Below are positions 18,218 through 27,483 of a stretch of 64,000 bases of DNA, one piece after another (positions within the stretch are counted from its first letter, which is position 1; the number at the start of each line of letters is the position of its first letter). The stretch is taken from the NCBI RefSeq assembly GCF_030546805.1, contig NZ_JAUOPC010000003.1, forward strand, positions 124,001 to 188,000. Reading direction: 5' to 3'. The notes under the pieces were generated by a model that saw only the letters and a list, made by a program, of their open reading frames with translations, searched no databases and had not been told where the DNA came from. Origin of the DNA: Cyclobacterium sp. 1_MG-2023. Its GTDB lineage: Bacteria; Bacteroidota; Bacteroidia; Cytophagales; Cyclobacteriaceae. A program made the translations under genes and the position numbers.

Positions 18218-19633
18218 ATGAATAAGTTAACTAGTCTTTTGTTTTGTTTTATGGTGCTTTTTTCATCTTGTCAAAGCCCTCGAAAGAATCCCAACATTAT
18301 TTTAATTATGACAGATGACCAAGGATGGTATGATGCGGGGTTTAATGGAAATACCCTGATAAAGACGCCAAACCTTGATCTATTGGCATCCAATGGAGTT
18401 GTTTTTAATAGATTTTACTCAGCATCAGCAGTGTGCTCACCCACTAGAGCAAGTTTGATTACAGGAAGGAATCCATTAAGAATGGATATTCCTTATGCAA
18501 ATACAGGTCATATGAAACCTGAAGAAATAACCATCTCAGAGTTACTTGAAGAAGAAGGATATGCAACAGGGCATTTTGGAAAATGGCATTTAGGAACATT
18601 GTCAAAAGATGTTCCTGACGCTAATCGGGGAGGAAAAGCAACGTTTCTTAAAGATTATTCAATTCCTTCAGAACATGGATATACCACATTTTTTAGTACG
18701 GAATCAAAAGTGCCTACTTATGATCCTATGGTTTATCCTAAGGAGTTTATTGAAGGAGAAAGTATGCGTTTTGGTTGGAGGGCAGTGGAACAAAATGATA
18801 GTACGAGTGATTATGGCACGTTCTATTGGAAAGGTGAAAACCAGAGAGAAACAATCAATTTAACCGGTGATGATTCACGTGTTATAATAGATAGGGTTAT
18901 CCCTTTTATAAACGGAGCGCAGGAAAAGAATCAACCTTTCTTTTCAACAATTTGGTTTCATACCCCTCATTTACCGGTTGTTACTGATAGTTCATTTAGG
19001 AATGAATATCCGGATATGAAATTGCCTGAGCAATTGTATTATGGATCTATTACCGCCATGGACCAGCAAATTGGCAGGCTCTGGGAAGCATTGGAGAAGG
19101 CCGGAATTGCTGAGGAAACCATTATTTTCTTTTGCAGCGACAATGGTCCTGAAGAACGAACCCCGGGAAGTGCAGGGCCTTTTCGCGGTCAAAAAAGAAG
19201 TTTATATGAAGGAGGAGTAAGGGTTCCTGCATTTATGATTTGGAAAAATAATATTAAAGGTGGCAGAAAGATAGATTTTCCCGCATTTACAAGCGATTAC
19301 CTTCCAACCATTCTGGATGTATTGGAACTTGACTATCCCGATACCAGGCCACTTGATGGAGTTAGTATTTTGAAGGCCATTCAGGGGGAAGAAACCATAA
19401 GACAAAAACCTATGGGGTTTATTTGTAAACCACATACTTCTTGGGTAACACATCAATATAAACTTATCGGCAATGAGGATCTTCAATCATTTGAACTCTA
19501 TGATTTGTTGAAAGATCCCTCCGAAAAGAACAATGTCATTGATGTGTTTCCGGAGGTTGCCCATACCTTAGAGGCAGAACTAGTTGAATGGCATAGGTCT
19601 GTCCAGAATAGCAAAAGTGGATTGGATTATTAA
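18218..19633 (+). CDS. Sulfatase (arylsulfatase A-like lipoprotein)
   Basis: Type I sulfatase of 471 residues, likely a lipoprotein (FSSC, Cys19). Residues about 28-40 hold the metal-binding IILIMTDDQGW. The formylglycine motif is classical, C73-S-P-T-R77-A-S-L, so maturation by a sulfatase-maturating enzyme is expected. GHFGKWHLG (about 119-127) and FFCSDNGPEE supply further active-site residues. It has its own upstream region and a terminator, so it is monocistronic. Together with the sulfatase at 13935-15272 it supports growth on sulfated glycans. The sulfated substrate cannot be named from sequence. Confidence 0.93.
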   Translation: MNKLTSLLFCFMVLFSSCQSPRKNPNIILIMTDDQGWYDAGFNGNTLIKTPNLDLLASNGVVFNRFYSASAVCSPTRASLITGRNPLRMDIPYANTGHMKPEEITISELLEEEGYATGHFGKWHLGTLSKDVPDANRGGKATFLKDYSIPSEHGYTTFFSTESKVPTYDPMVYPKEFIEGESMRFGWRAVEQNDSTSDYGTFYWKGENQRETINLTGDDSRVIIDRVIPFINGAQEKNQPFFSTIWFHTPHLPVVTDSSFRNEYPDMKLPEQLYYGSITAMDQQIGRLWEALEKAGIAEETIIFFCSDNGPEERTPGSAGPFRGQKRSLYEGGVRVPAFMIWKNNIKGGRKIDFPAFTSDYLPTILDVLELDYPDTRPLDGVSILKAIQGEETIRQKPMGFICKPHTSWVTHQYKLIGNEDLQSFELYDLLKDPSEKNNVIDVFPEVAHTLEAELVEWHRSVQNSKSGLDY

Positions 19634-19674
19634 TAAATAAGATAAGCTTAAATTATACCCATCCTTGTTTCAAT

Positions 19675-19704
19675 AAAAGATTGAGGTTTAGTCCTCAATC
19701 TTTT
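19675..19704. terminator. Bidirectional rho-independent terminator
   Basis: A 12 bp perfect stem (AAAAGATTGAGG with CCTCAATCTTTT) and a 6-base loop lie between the convergent sulfatase (plus) and response regulator (minus). A/T runs on both sides let it serve both genes. Confidence 0.9.
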
Positions 19705-19753
19705 ATTCATTTTAAATACTTAAAATCTAGAGAACTTAATAGGCAAAGATTTT

Positions 19754-20158
19754 TTAAAAATTTTCATCAATCACTCTTTCTATCATTTCAAATGTCAAAG
19801 GTTTATTAAAAAATCCATTGATTAATCCTTTGCTTTTTGCTTTATCTTTGTCATCCGGGTTGACTGATGTGGTCAACATGACAACCACAATTTTAGCTTT
19901 TTTCCCTTCATCCAATTTATCATATTCCTCAAGGAATTCCCATCCGCTCATGGCAGGCATATTGATGTCTAGAAAAATAATGTCAGGTTGAGGGTATTTT
20001 CCGTCTTCCATCTTTTCTAAATACTCTAATGCTTCATATCCACTTAGTACTTCAACTACCCTTTCCACCAAATTTGTTTCCATAATAATTTCATTATGAA
20101 GGAAATTAGTCGCTTTATCATCATCAATCAATAGGATGCAATTGATCTTTTTTCTCAT
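19754..20158 (-). CDS. Single-domain response regulator, paralogue A
   Basis: CheY-like receiver of 134 residues with no output domain. Key residues: acidic pocket D12-D13-D14, phospho-acceptor D64 (IIFLDINMP), T96/T97 in VVVMLTTS, and K119 in NKPLT. It overlaps the 3' end of its kinase gene by 35 bp, so the two are co-transcribed and probably coupled. By hand count it differs at about 29 of 134 positions from the receiver at 22623-23027. Regulators of this type often relay phosphate or act by protein contact; the target is unknown. Confidence 0.92.
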   Translation of the reverse strand: MRKKINCILLIDDDKATNFLHNEIIMETNLVERVVEVLSGYEALEYLEKMEDGKYPQPDIIFLDINMPAMSGWEFLEEYDKLDEGKKAKIVVVMLTTSVNPDDKDKAKSKGLINGFFNKPLTFEMIERVIDENF

Positions 20159-22142
20159 TATAAACTGTTTTTATCGTAAAACTAAAAGTACTTCCGCTAC
20201 CTGGAGTTGAATCTACCCATATTTTGCCACCATGCAAATCTACTATTTTCCTGCAATGAGCCAGGCCTATTCCAGAGCCATCATATTCATCTTTACTATG
20301 GAGTCGCTTAAAAATTTCAAAGATTTTCTCTTGATGATTAGCAGATATTCCAATGCCATTGTCTTTAACCATAAATAAAAAACCATCTGCCATAGGTCTG
20401 GCAGTTATTTCTATATAAGGTTTAACTTCTTTACTTCTAAATTTAATCCCATTCGAAATTAAATTTTGAAATAACAACCTTAATGGAGTTTCATAACCTA
20501 TTATTGTAGGTAAGGTGTTAACAATAACAGTTGCATCGGCATCAGCAATTTTTTTATCAAGGTCAATTTTGATTTCTTCAATGAGTTCATTACACGCGAT
20601 CCGTGAAAGTTTGCTGTTTTTATCTATTCTGTTATAGTCCAAGAGGCTTTTGATTAGTTGACTCATTCTTACTGTTGCTTCTTGAATGAAATCTAGACTT
20701 TTAATACCAATGTCATCAAAATGATGTTTTTGCTTTCTGGCAAGAAGATCTGTGAAATTAATAACTGTACGCAAGGGTTCTTGAAGATCATGGCTGGCGA
20801 CAAAGGCGAATTGTTCTAATTCTTTGTTTTTGTACTCTAGCTTTTTTAAGTATTGTAACCGATCCTCCTCGGCATTTTTTCTATCAGTAATATCTTGCCT
20901 TAAAGCCATAAATTCTGTTATTTGATTGTCTTCATTCTTAAAGGGAACAATGGCTGTTAATACCCAATAATATGAACCATCCTTGGCTTTATTTTTAATT
21001 TCATCAATCCAAATTTCTCCGGACCTTATGGTTTTCCACATTTTGGAAAAAAATTGTTTATCATGGTGACCCGAGTTTAGGATGGAATGGGTTTTACCAA
21101 TCAATTCATTTTCGCCATATTTTGAAATTTTACAGAAAGTTTCGTTTACTTCAGTGATCACTCCATATTTATCGGTTATTGCCAAAATAAAAGCTTTATC
21201 TATTCCATTTTTAAATTGTTTTAAATACCTATTGCTCTTTCTAAAGTCATTTTCTACCAATTGCTTTTCTATATCAGTTTTATTTAATCCCAGAGCAATG
21301 TAAGTGATATAAAATATGCTTAACGGTATAAAAATCGTAGCGTAGGCAATCAAGCCAAAATCGAATGAAAATAATTCTTTTTCAATTGCAATTACCAAAA
21401 GGTAATTGAAAATAATTGGAAAGAGTATCATCAATGGCAATACCTTTCGAATCAATTTGCTACCTGCAAAATTTCCCCAAATCAACGGGAGAAGCTCATG
21501 TTTTGTATTTTTTAAAATTTTTAAAATGGAAATTAAAAAGAACAGTAGAGAAGTATGAATGGCCATAGATTGAAAAAGTATTCCTTTATGCCCCATTGGA
21601 ATAAATAAAATGTAAGCGGTAATGGCAAGGATAGAAATAAAGACGATCAAGGCATTTAAAAATCCCGCTGCTTTCTTAAAGAAATTGTTAGCTGAAATTT
21701 CTGCGATAAACCCTAACCCAAGAAATACTGAACAAACTGCTGTGGCCGGAGACATTCTTCCGGGATACTTTGAAGAAAATTTATCTGATACAAATAAATT
21801 GTCAATTGAAAATACTGACCACCCGGTATATTCTAATAGGGTAAATACTCCTATAATGACAATGATTAGAGCCAATGAGTAATAAATAAATAGAATTGCT
21901 GTTTTTTTTGTTTTTTGGATAACTAATAATATGCCTGTCAGTAGAAAAACCAAAGCCGTGTTAAATTTCATTGTGGCACTGCCGGGAATTATACTTAATA
22001 TTTGTTTTTCCTCAAAATACCAACCTAGCAATACAGTGAAGCTTAAAAATAAACTAGTAATTATTGCCAAACCTTCAATATTTTTAATTATTGATTCAGA
22101 TAATTTTGGGTTTAAACTGTTATTTGTAACAGATTTTTTCAT
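20124..22142 (-). CDS. Membrane-bound PAS sensor histidine kinase, paralogue A
   Basis: Hybrid-free sensor kinase of 672 residues. The N-terminal 290 residues contain about eight hydrophobic segments (for example AIITSLFLSFTVLLGWYF), forming an integral membrane sensor region. A PAS domain follows at about 310-425 (YGVITEVNETFCKISKYG, ending at ITDRKNAEE). HisKA has the H-box AFVASHDLQEPLRTV with phospho-acceptor His451. The HATPase domain shows the N-box, DNGIGI and GSGIGLAHCRKIVDLHGG. It resembles the phytochrome-like and bacteriophytochrome-associated kinase style common in Cytophagales. The neighbouring pair at 22623-24990 is a clear paralogue. The signal is unknown. Confidence 0.92.
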   Translation of the reverse strand: MKKSVTNNSLNPKLSESIIKNIEGLAIITSLFLSFTVLLGWYFEEKQILSIIPGSATMKFNTALVFLLTGILLVIQKTKKTAILFIYYSLALIIVIIGVFTLLEYTGWSVFSIDNLFVSDKFSSKYPGRMSPATAVCSVFLGLGFIAEISANNFFKKAAGFLNALIVFISILAITAYILFIPMGHKGILFQSMAIHTSLLFFLISILKILKNTKHELLPLIWGNFAGSKLIRKVLPLMILFPIIFNYLLVIAIEKELFSFDFGLIAYATIFIPLSIFYITYIALGLNKTDIEKQLVENDFRKSNRYLKQFKNGIDKAFILAITDKYGVITEVNETFCKISKYGENELIGKTHSILNSGHHDKQFFSKMWKTIRSGEIWIDEIKNKAKDGSYYWVLTAIVPFKNEDNQITEFMALRQDITDRKNAEEDRLQYLKKLEYKNKELEQFAFVASHDLQEPLRTVINFTDLLARKQKHHFDDIGIKSLDFIQEATVRMSQLIKSLLDYNRIDKNSKLSRIACNELIEEIKIDLDKKIADADATVIVNTLPTIIGYETPLRLLFQNLISNGIKFRSKEVKPYIEITARPMADGFLFMVKDNGIGISANHQEKIFEIFKRLHSKDEYDGSGIGLAHCRKIVDLHGGKIWVDSTPGSGSTFSFTIKTVYNEKKDQLHPID

Positions 22143-22622
22143 GAATTTTGGGTATAGCTCTGGCTAAATGAATTGCTGAATAAACTTTAAAAATATATAA
22201 AGATAAATAAATTCACTATTTTAATTAAAAAAATAGTCGATAATGTAATGGTATGTGTTACGGTTAAATTAAATTTTTGTTCAATAAAAAAGTTAATTAG
22301 TTGAATTGAAAATAGTTTTTATAAGTTAAAATAAGGAATCTTCGAAAGAAACTAAATGTTCAATTACTGTAATTCACAGGTTAATAGAGTGGTGATATCT
22401 ACTTAATATTAATCTAAATTAGTTAATAATATATGGATTATTAGTTAAAATTGATTATTTCTTTGGTAAAAAACTGAAAAGGAAAATGAATCAATACTAA
22501 ATTTGATTTTATTTAAATATTTAGAAAGCTTACCGGTTTATGATCTAGATAAAAGTAGACCTGCCAATCTATTCATTAGCAGGTCTCGGATTAGTTTATT
22601 ATTTATTTAAAATAGAACTAAA
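22143..22622. other. AT-rich intergenic region between the two kinase pairs, 480 bp
   Basis: No gene is visible. It holds the promoter of kinase A near 22143-22300 and the terminator of pair B at 22557-22586. Base composition is strongly AT, like the gap upstream of kinase B. Confidence 0.6.
22557..22586 (-). terminator. Probable terminator of kinase/regulator pair B
   Basis: An 8 bp stem (AGACCTGC with GCAGGTCT) and a 14-base loop lie 37 bp past the stop of the response regulator. On the minus strand a short T-rich run follows (ACTTTTATC), so it is weaker than the other terminators here. Confidence 0.6.
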
Positions 22623-23027
22623 CTAAAAGTTTTCATCAATAACTTTTTCTATCATTTCAACAGTAAGGGGTTTATTAAAAAATCCGTTAATAAAGCCTTT
22701 GCTTAATGCTTTTTCTTTATCATCGGGGTTAATTGATGTGGTTAACATGACTACTACAATTTTACCTTTTTTTCCTTCGTCCAGTTGATCATACTCTTCG
22801 AGGAATTCCCATCCATTCATTGCCGGCATATTTATATCAAGAAAGATTAATTCTGGCTGAGGATATTTTCCGCCTTCCATTTTTTCTAAATATTCCAGCG
22901 CCTCAAAACCACTATGAACGGCAACTACTTTTTCAGCCCGACCTGAATCATTTATTATTATTTTATGTAAAAAATTTGTTGGTTCATCATCATCAATCAA
23001 TAGTATGCATTTAACTTTCTTAGTCAT
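22623..23027 (-). CDS. Single-domain response regulator, paralogue B
   Basis: CheY-like receiver of 134 residues, co-linear with paralogue A without gaps. The acidic pocket (D12-D14), phospho-acceptor D64 (LIFLDINMP), the TT pair and K119 are all conserved. Differences from paralogue A are concentrated in residues 22-41, the region around helix 1 and strand 2, and may set partner specificity. It overlaps the upstream kinase by 8 bp, indicating translational coupling. Confidence 0.92.
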   Translation of the reverse strand: MTKKVKCILLIDDDEPTNFLHKIIINDSGRAEKVVAVHSGFEALEYLEKMEGGKYPQPELIFLDINMPAMNGWEFLEEYDQLDEGKKGKIVVVMLTTSINPDDKEKALSKGFINGFFNKPLTVEMIEKVIDENF

Positions 23028-24990
23028 GTTCTTTAATTTTTATGGTAAAATAGAAGGTGCTACCTTCATCATCTATCGAATCTACCCAAATTTGACCTTG
23101 GTGCAGATCTACAATTTTTCTGCAATGGGCAAGCCCTATACCTGAGCCTTTGTATTTATTTTTGTTGTGCAGCCGTTGGAAAATTACAAAGATCTTATCC
23201 TTATATTTGGGAGAAATGCCAATACCATTGTCTCGGATGGAAAAAAGCCACTCGCCGGCTTTTAGTGTAGCATTAATTTCAATAAGTGGTTTTATGTCTT
23301 TTTTTCTGAATTTTATTGCGTTATTGATTAGGTTTTGGAAAAGCAGCCGCAGCGGCGTTTCATAACCAAATAAGGTAGGCAAATTATTATATATGAGGGT
23401 AGCCTCAGCATCATCGATATTCATGCTAAGGTCTTTTTCTACATCTTTAACCAACTGATTGCAATCTATTTGCGTCAAGATATTGTCCTTGTCCAATCGG
23501 TTGTAATCCAATAAATTTTTTATAAGTTCACTCATTCTGCTTGTGGCATCTTGAATATACTGTAAACTTTTTAAGCCTAATTCATCAAAATATTCCGTTC
23601 TTCTCTTGGCAAGTAATTCCGTAAAATTATTGACAGTTCTTAAGGGTTCTTGAAGATCGTGGCTTGCCACATAGGCAAATTGTTCAAGTTCTTTGTTTTT
23701 GTATTCTAGCTTTTTGAAATAATCACTTTTTGACTCTTCAGCGGTTTTTCGTTCAGTAATATTCTGGCTCAGAGACATGAATTCAAATATCTCTCCTTTA
23801 TCATTTTTAAAAGGGATAATCGCGGTTAAAGTCCAATGGAAGGAACCATCTTTTCCTTTGTTTTTCATTTCGTCTACCCAAATTTCTCCTGAATCAACTT
23901 TTTTCCATATGTCAGTATAGAATTTTTCTTCGTGGTGTCCGGAACGTAATATGGATATGTTTTGATTTAATATTTCATCTTTTCCATATTTAAATACTTC
24001 ACAGAATAATTCATTTACATAAGTAAAGTTCCGATTAATATCTAATGTGCCAATTAGCGAGACCTGATCTACTCCCTGTTTGAATCGCTTAAGGTAATAC
24101 CTGTTACTGTCTTCTAATTCTTGCCCAAGTTTTCGTCTTTCTTTCTCGGATTTGTTGAGTCCTATAGCAATATAGGATACGTAAATTATGCTTAATGGAA
24201 TAAAAATAGCTGCATAAGCTACCAAGCCAAAGTCAACTGAAATGAATTCTTGATTGATTCCAAAAATTAATATAAAACTGTAGAATATTGGAAAAAGAAT
24301 AATTACCGGTAGAATTTTTCTGGTTAACTTGCTTCCCTCATAATCACCAATTAAAATTTGGTGAAAAGAAGAATTAGGGTTGTTAAATAGTTGTAAGGTA
24401 GAAATCAAAAGAAATAGCCCGGAGGTGTGAATGGCCATTGATTTGAAGAATACAGTTTTGCTGGAAAGTGGAATTAAAAGTAGGTAAGAAATAATGGCTA
24501 CAAGAGAAAGTATAGCTGTGAACTTGAAGGAATATAATCCGATTTTGTTAATGGCTTTGTTTGATGAAATCCTTCCTAAAAAACCGACACCAATTAGGAT
24601 TGAGCAAATGGCGGTGGCAGGAGACATTCTTCCAGGATTAGTTGTAGTCAATTTATCAGGTATAAAAATATTGTCAATGGAGAAAAATGACAAACCCAGA
24701 TGCTCTGCTATAGTAAATGCCCCAATAAAAATCATTGTATAGGACAATGCCTTATAAAGGGATTTGAATTCGGATTTGTTTTTTTTCGATAAAAATAAAA
24801 TGATACCTGAAAAAAGAAAGATTAAGGCTGTATTGAATTTCATTGTTGCAGCCTGAGGTATAATGCTCAATATTCCGACTAATTCTAAAACCCAACCTAA
24901 GATTACAGATATGCTAATAAGCAAACAAAAAGCAACAACTACTTTGCTAAATATGTGCTCTTTGAATTTAACTGAACTATTAGATACCAT
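23020..24990 (-). CDS. Membrane-bound PAS sensor histidine kinase, paralogue B
   Basis: Sensor kinase of 656 residues with the same architecture as the kinase at 20124-22142: multi-helix membrane region (to about residue 285), PAS domain (about 305-420, with SGHHEEKFYTDIWKKV and ITERKTAEE), HisKA with H-box AYVASHDLQEPLRTV (His444), and HATPase with DNGIGI and GSGIGLAHCRK. Both membrane regions share the motif PGRMSPATA near residue 130, which points to a common sensing module rather than convergent fusion. A tandem duplication of the whole kinase-regulator pair is the simplest origin. Confidence 0.92.
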   Translation of the reverse strand: MVSNSSVKFKEHIFSKVVVAFCLLISISVILGWVLELVGILSIIPQAATMKFNTALIFLFSGIILFLSKKNKSEFKSLYKALSYTMIFIGAFTIAEHLGLSFFSIDNIFIPDKLTTTNPGRMSPATAICSILIGVGFLGRISSNKAINKIGLYSFKFTAILSLVAIISYLLLIPLSSKTVFFKSMAIHTSGLFLLISTLQLFNNPNSSFHQILIGDYEGSKLTRKILPVIILFPIFYSFILIFGINQEFISVDFGLVAYAAIFIPLSIIYVSYIAIGLNKSEKERRKLGQELEDSNRYYLKRFKQGVDQVSLIGTLDINRNFTYVNELFCEVFKYGKDEILNQNISILRSGHHEEKFYTDIWKKVDSGEIWVDEMKNKGKDGSFHWTLTAIIPFKNDKGEIFEFMSLSQNITERKTAEESKSDYFKKLEYKNKELEQFAYVASHDLQEPLRTVNNFTELLAKRRTEYFDELGLKSLQYIQDATSRMSELIKNLLDYNRLDKDNILTQIDCNQLVKDVEKDLSMNIDDAEATLIYNNLPTLFGYETPLRLLFQNLINNAIKFRKKDIKPLIEINATLKAGEWLFSIRDNGIGISPKYKDKIFVIFQRLHNKNKYKGSGIGLAHCRKIVDLHQGQIWVDSIDDEGSTFYFTIKIKEHD

Positions 24991-25723
24991 AGGATTAGAA
25001 TAATCAATTGATTACAAGTTGATTGGGTAATTATTGTTCTTTATTTAATTTATAAAAGCTATAAATTAAATAACAGTTATTCTATAAAATAGTTTGCATT
25101 ATGGATTTTGTTTATTCAACCCATTAAATTAAACCTGAAAATCTAAAATAAATATAAATATATTAATAATTGATATAATAAAATAAATAAGGTGTGTAAC
25201 TTATTTATTTTTCGGTCATGTAGGAATTATGTTGTTGTAATCGAACCTAAGAATGGAGACATTATGCAAGCATTATTCATTTACAATTTACTAAGGGATC
25301 GTATTAACAAGGGATTATCTACCTCTGCTAAATTATAAATAAAACCATTCTCAAATTCTGCTAAGGCCTACAGAATAATTATTATGACTGCTAAAGTGAA
25401 AAGGTCAAAAACCTTTTTGGGTGATTTTAGCAATAATAAATTTTAAAACTATTTTGGGTATAAAGAAACCTAGTTAATTCGGATTTCCTGACAATAAGAT
25501 TGCTATAAGCTGTTAAATTATGGTTCTAATCTCACTATCACTTTTCATTCAATTTTTAAAGATAAATAAATATGTCAATATTCAATTGTTGAAATTTGTT
25601 TTTATTGAAATATGAACGTAAAGGGTTGATTCACAATCAAAAAAAAATAAAATTCACTAAACAAAATATGATGATTTTGTAGTTATACTAAGATAATAAA
25701 TGGTCTGTCAGTATCCTACTTTC
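24991..25723. other. Gene-free AT-rich region, 733 bp
   Basis: The longest gap in the left two thirds of the window. No credible coding frame on either strand. It includes the kinase B promoter region and a long imperfect hairpin at 25379-25439. I see no tRNA-like fold or direct repeats. Confidence 0.6.
25379..25439. other. Long nested imperfect hairpin in gene-free region
   Basis: Three nested inverted pairs share one axis: TTATTAT with ATAATAA (outer), TGCTAAA with TTTAGCA (middle) and AAAAGGT with ACCTTTT (inner, 5-base loop). About 21 paired positions in 61 bases. It is far from both neighbouring genes and may be a small RNA terminator, a MITE-like remnant or a structural site. Confidence 0.45.
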
Positions 25724-27193
25724 CTACCCTTCATCAATATTTAGGCAAGCGTATACATCTTTTATATTTTCTATTTTATCGGTTAAAACCACTAATTTAT
25801 CATTTACTTCCAATATGGTAGATCCATTAGGCATGAGGTAGTTGTCGTCCCGTTCTATCATTGCAATGATGGCGTTTTTAGGGAAATTTAAATCTACAAT
25901 TTGTTTCCCTATTGCCTCCGTATTTTTTTTGATTTTTATCTCTCTCAAAATGGTCTTGGGATGTTCTTCCATGAACTCATCAGTGAGTTTAGGTTTTTTT
26001 GCGCTTTCCGGAAGACCTACTTTGAGCCATTTTGCTACCAGGGAAATGGTGGTGCCCTGAATCAAAACAGAACTAAGCGCCACAAAAAAGACAATATTAA
26101 AAATTATGTTGGCTTTCTCAATGCCTGCCAGTAACGGATAAGTAGCGAAAACTATGGGTACCGCTCCCCTTAAGCCCACCCAGGAAATATAGAACCTCCG
26201 CCGAAGTTTCATTTTAAATGGGGTGAGGGAGATAAATACGGCAAGCGGACGAGCTATAAATATTAGGAATAATGAAATTATTAGTCCAATGCCGATATAT
26301 GGGATTATCTGTGTGGGGAAAACCAATAAGCCCAATGTAAGGAACAACACAATTTGCATCAACCAAGCCAAACCATCGAACATTCTAAGGATGGTGTTTT
26401 TATGAATTATATTTTGATTACCCAGATAAACTGAACAAATGTAGATGGCTAGAAATCCATTGCCATATAGGGTGTTGGTAGCTGAAAAAGTAATGAACAT
26501 CAAGGCTATTGTCAATGCCGGGTAAAGCCCCTCAAAATCCAGTTTAATTTTATTAATAATCCATTTGCTAAGCTTACCAAATAGTAACCCCGAAACACCA
26601 CCTATGAGCATTTGTGATATAAAAAGCGGTAGGATTGAAGATATTCCTTTATCGGGTTCCTGAACCAATGATAAAAAGGCGATGGTCAGCACATAGGCCA
26701 TGGGATCATTACTTCCACTTTCCAATTCCAATGTAGGCCTTAAATTCTTCTTTAATGCTAAATTTTTGCCCCTTAAAATTGAAAAAACCGCTGCAGCATC
26801 TGTGGAAGAAACAATCGCACCTAAAAGCAAACTTTCGAATAAAGTAAAATCAGTGATCAAATACACGAAATAGCCTAGTCCCAAGGCTGTTAAAAAGACC
26901 CCAAGAGTAGATAAAACAATTCCTTCCTTCAAAACAGGTTTGACGGACGGCCATTTGGTGTCTAAGCCACCAGAAAAAAGGATGAAATTGAGAGAAACAA
27001 TACCTATAAATTGAGCAACTTCAGGATTGTCAAAATAGATACCACCAATACCATCTGAGCCGGCTAACATTCCTATGGTTAGGAAAAGCAATAAAGTTGG
27101 TATTCCAAAACGGTAACTTGGCTTTCCGACAATGATGCTAATAAATAATAGCACAGAGCCTATCAATATGATATTCTCAATTGTTATGTTCAT
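25724..27193 (-). CDS. Potassium/proton antiporter (CPA1, NhaP2-like) with RCK_C domain
   Basis: Cation/H+ antiporter of 489 residues in the inner membrane. About 12 hydrophobic helices span residues 5-395; the family core includes SSTDAAAVFSILRG (about 128-141), LESGSNDPMAYVLT with the conserved Asn-Asp pair that carries ion exchange, and VGLRGAVPIVFATYPL. The C-terminal 85 residues form a cytosolic TrkA-C (RCK_C) domain (AIIAMIERDDNYLMPNG), as in K+/H+ antiporters of the NhaP2/CvrA type. This suggests K+ homeostasis or osmotic adjustment. It is monocistronic, with gaps on both sides. Confidence 0.9.
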   Translation of the reverse strand: MNITIENIILIGSVLLFISIIVGKPSYRFGIPTLLLFLTIGMLAGSDGIGGIYFDNPEVAQFIGIVSLNFILFSGGLDTKWPSVKPVLKEGIVLSTLGVFLTALGLGYFVYLITDFTLFESLLLGAIVSSTDAAAVFSILRGKNLALKKNLRPTLELESGSNDPMAYVLTIAFLSLVQEPDKGISSILPLFISQMLIGGVSGLLFGKLSKWIINKIKLDFEGLYPALTIALMFITFSATNTLYGNGFLAIYICSVYLGNQNIIHKNTILRMFDGLAWLMQIVLFLTLGLLVFPTQIIPYIGIGLIISLFLIFIARPLAVFISLTPFKMKLRRRFYISWVGLRGAVPIVFATYPLLAGIEKANIIFNIVFFVALSSVLIQGTTISLVAKWLKVGLPESAKKPKLTDEFMEEHPKTILREIKIKKNTEAIGKQIVDLNFPKNAIIAMIERDDNYLMPNGSTILEVNDKLVVLTDKIENIKDVYACLNIDEG

Positions 27194-27436
27194 TCAATTT
27201 TGTTTAGTTATTTGAATAGGTGAAAAAATACCTTTACCCTGATAAATTTGGCGTAATATTTAGTGCTGTTTTGCAAAATTAAAGAAATCTTGATGGTTTC
27301 TTTTAAATACTTTAAAAAATAGTTTAAACTTCTGGTGTAACCTTGAATACAACTATATTAATCCAAGCTAATGGATGAATTGATCTTAATCATAAAATAT
27401 CATTTATTTAAAGGATGTTTGAAAATGTTTGGCATG

Positions 27437-27471
27437 AAAAGGGCTCGGACATCATCTGTTCAAGCCCTTTT
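27437..27471. terminator. Terminator of the ThuA/isomerase/oxidoreductase operon
   Basis: A 9 bp stem (AAAAGGGCT with AGCCCTTTT) and a 17-base loop lie 13 bp beyond the stop of the Gfo/Idh gene. Minus-strand RNA would end in TTTTC; the plus strand has a longer T-run, so it may work both ways. Confidence 0.75.
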
Positions 27472-27483
27472 TTAATAATTCCT

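Noticed and set aside
20124-20158. 35 bp overlap of the kinase and regulator genes, considered as a frameshifted hybrid kinase.
   Set aside because: The second pair also overlaps (8 bp), both regulators have proper starts and full-length receivers, so separate coupled genes fit better.
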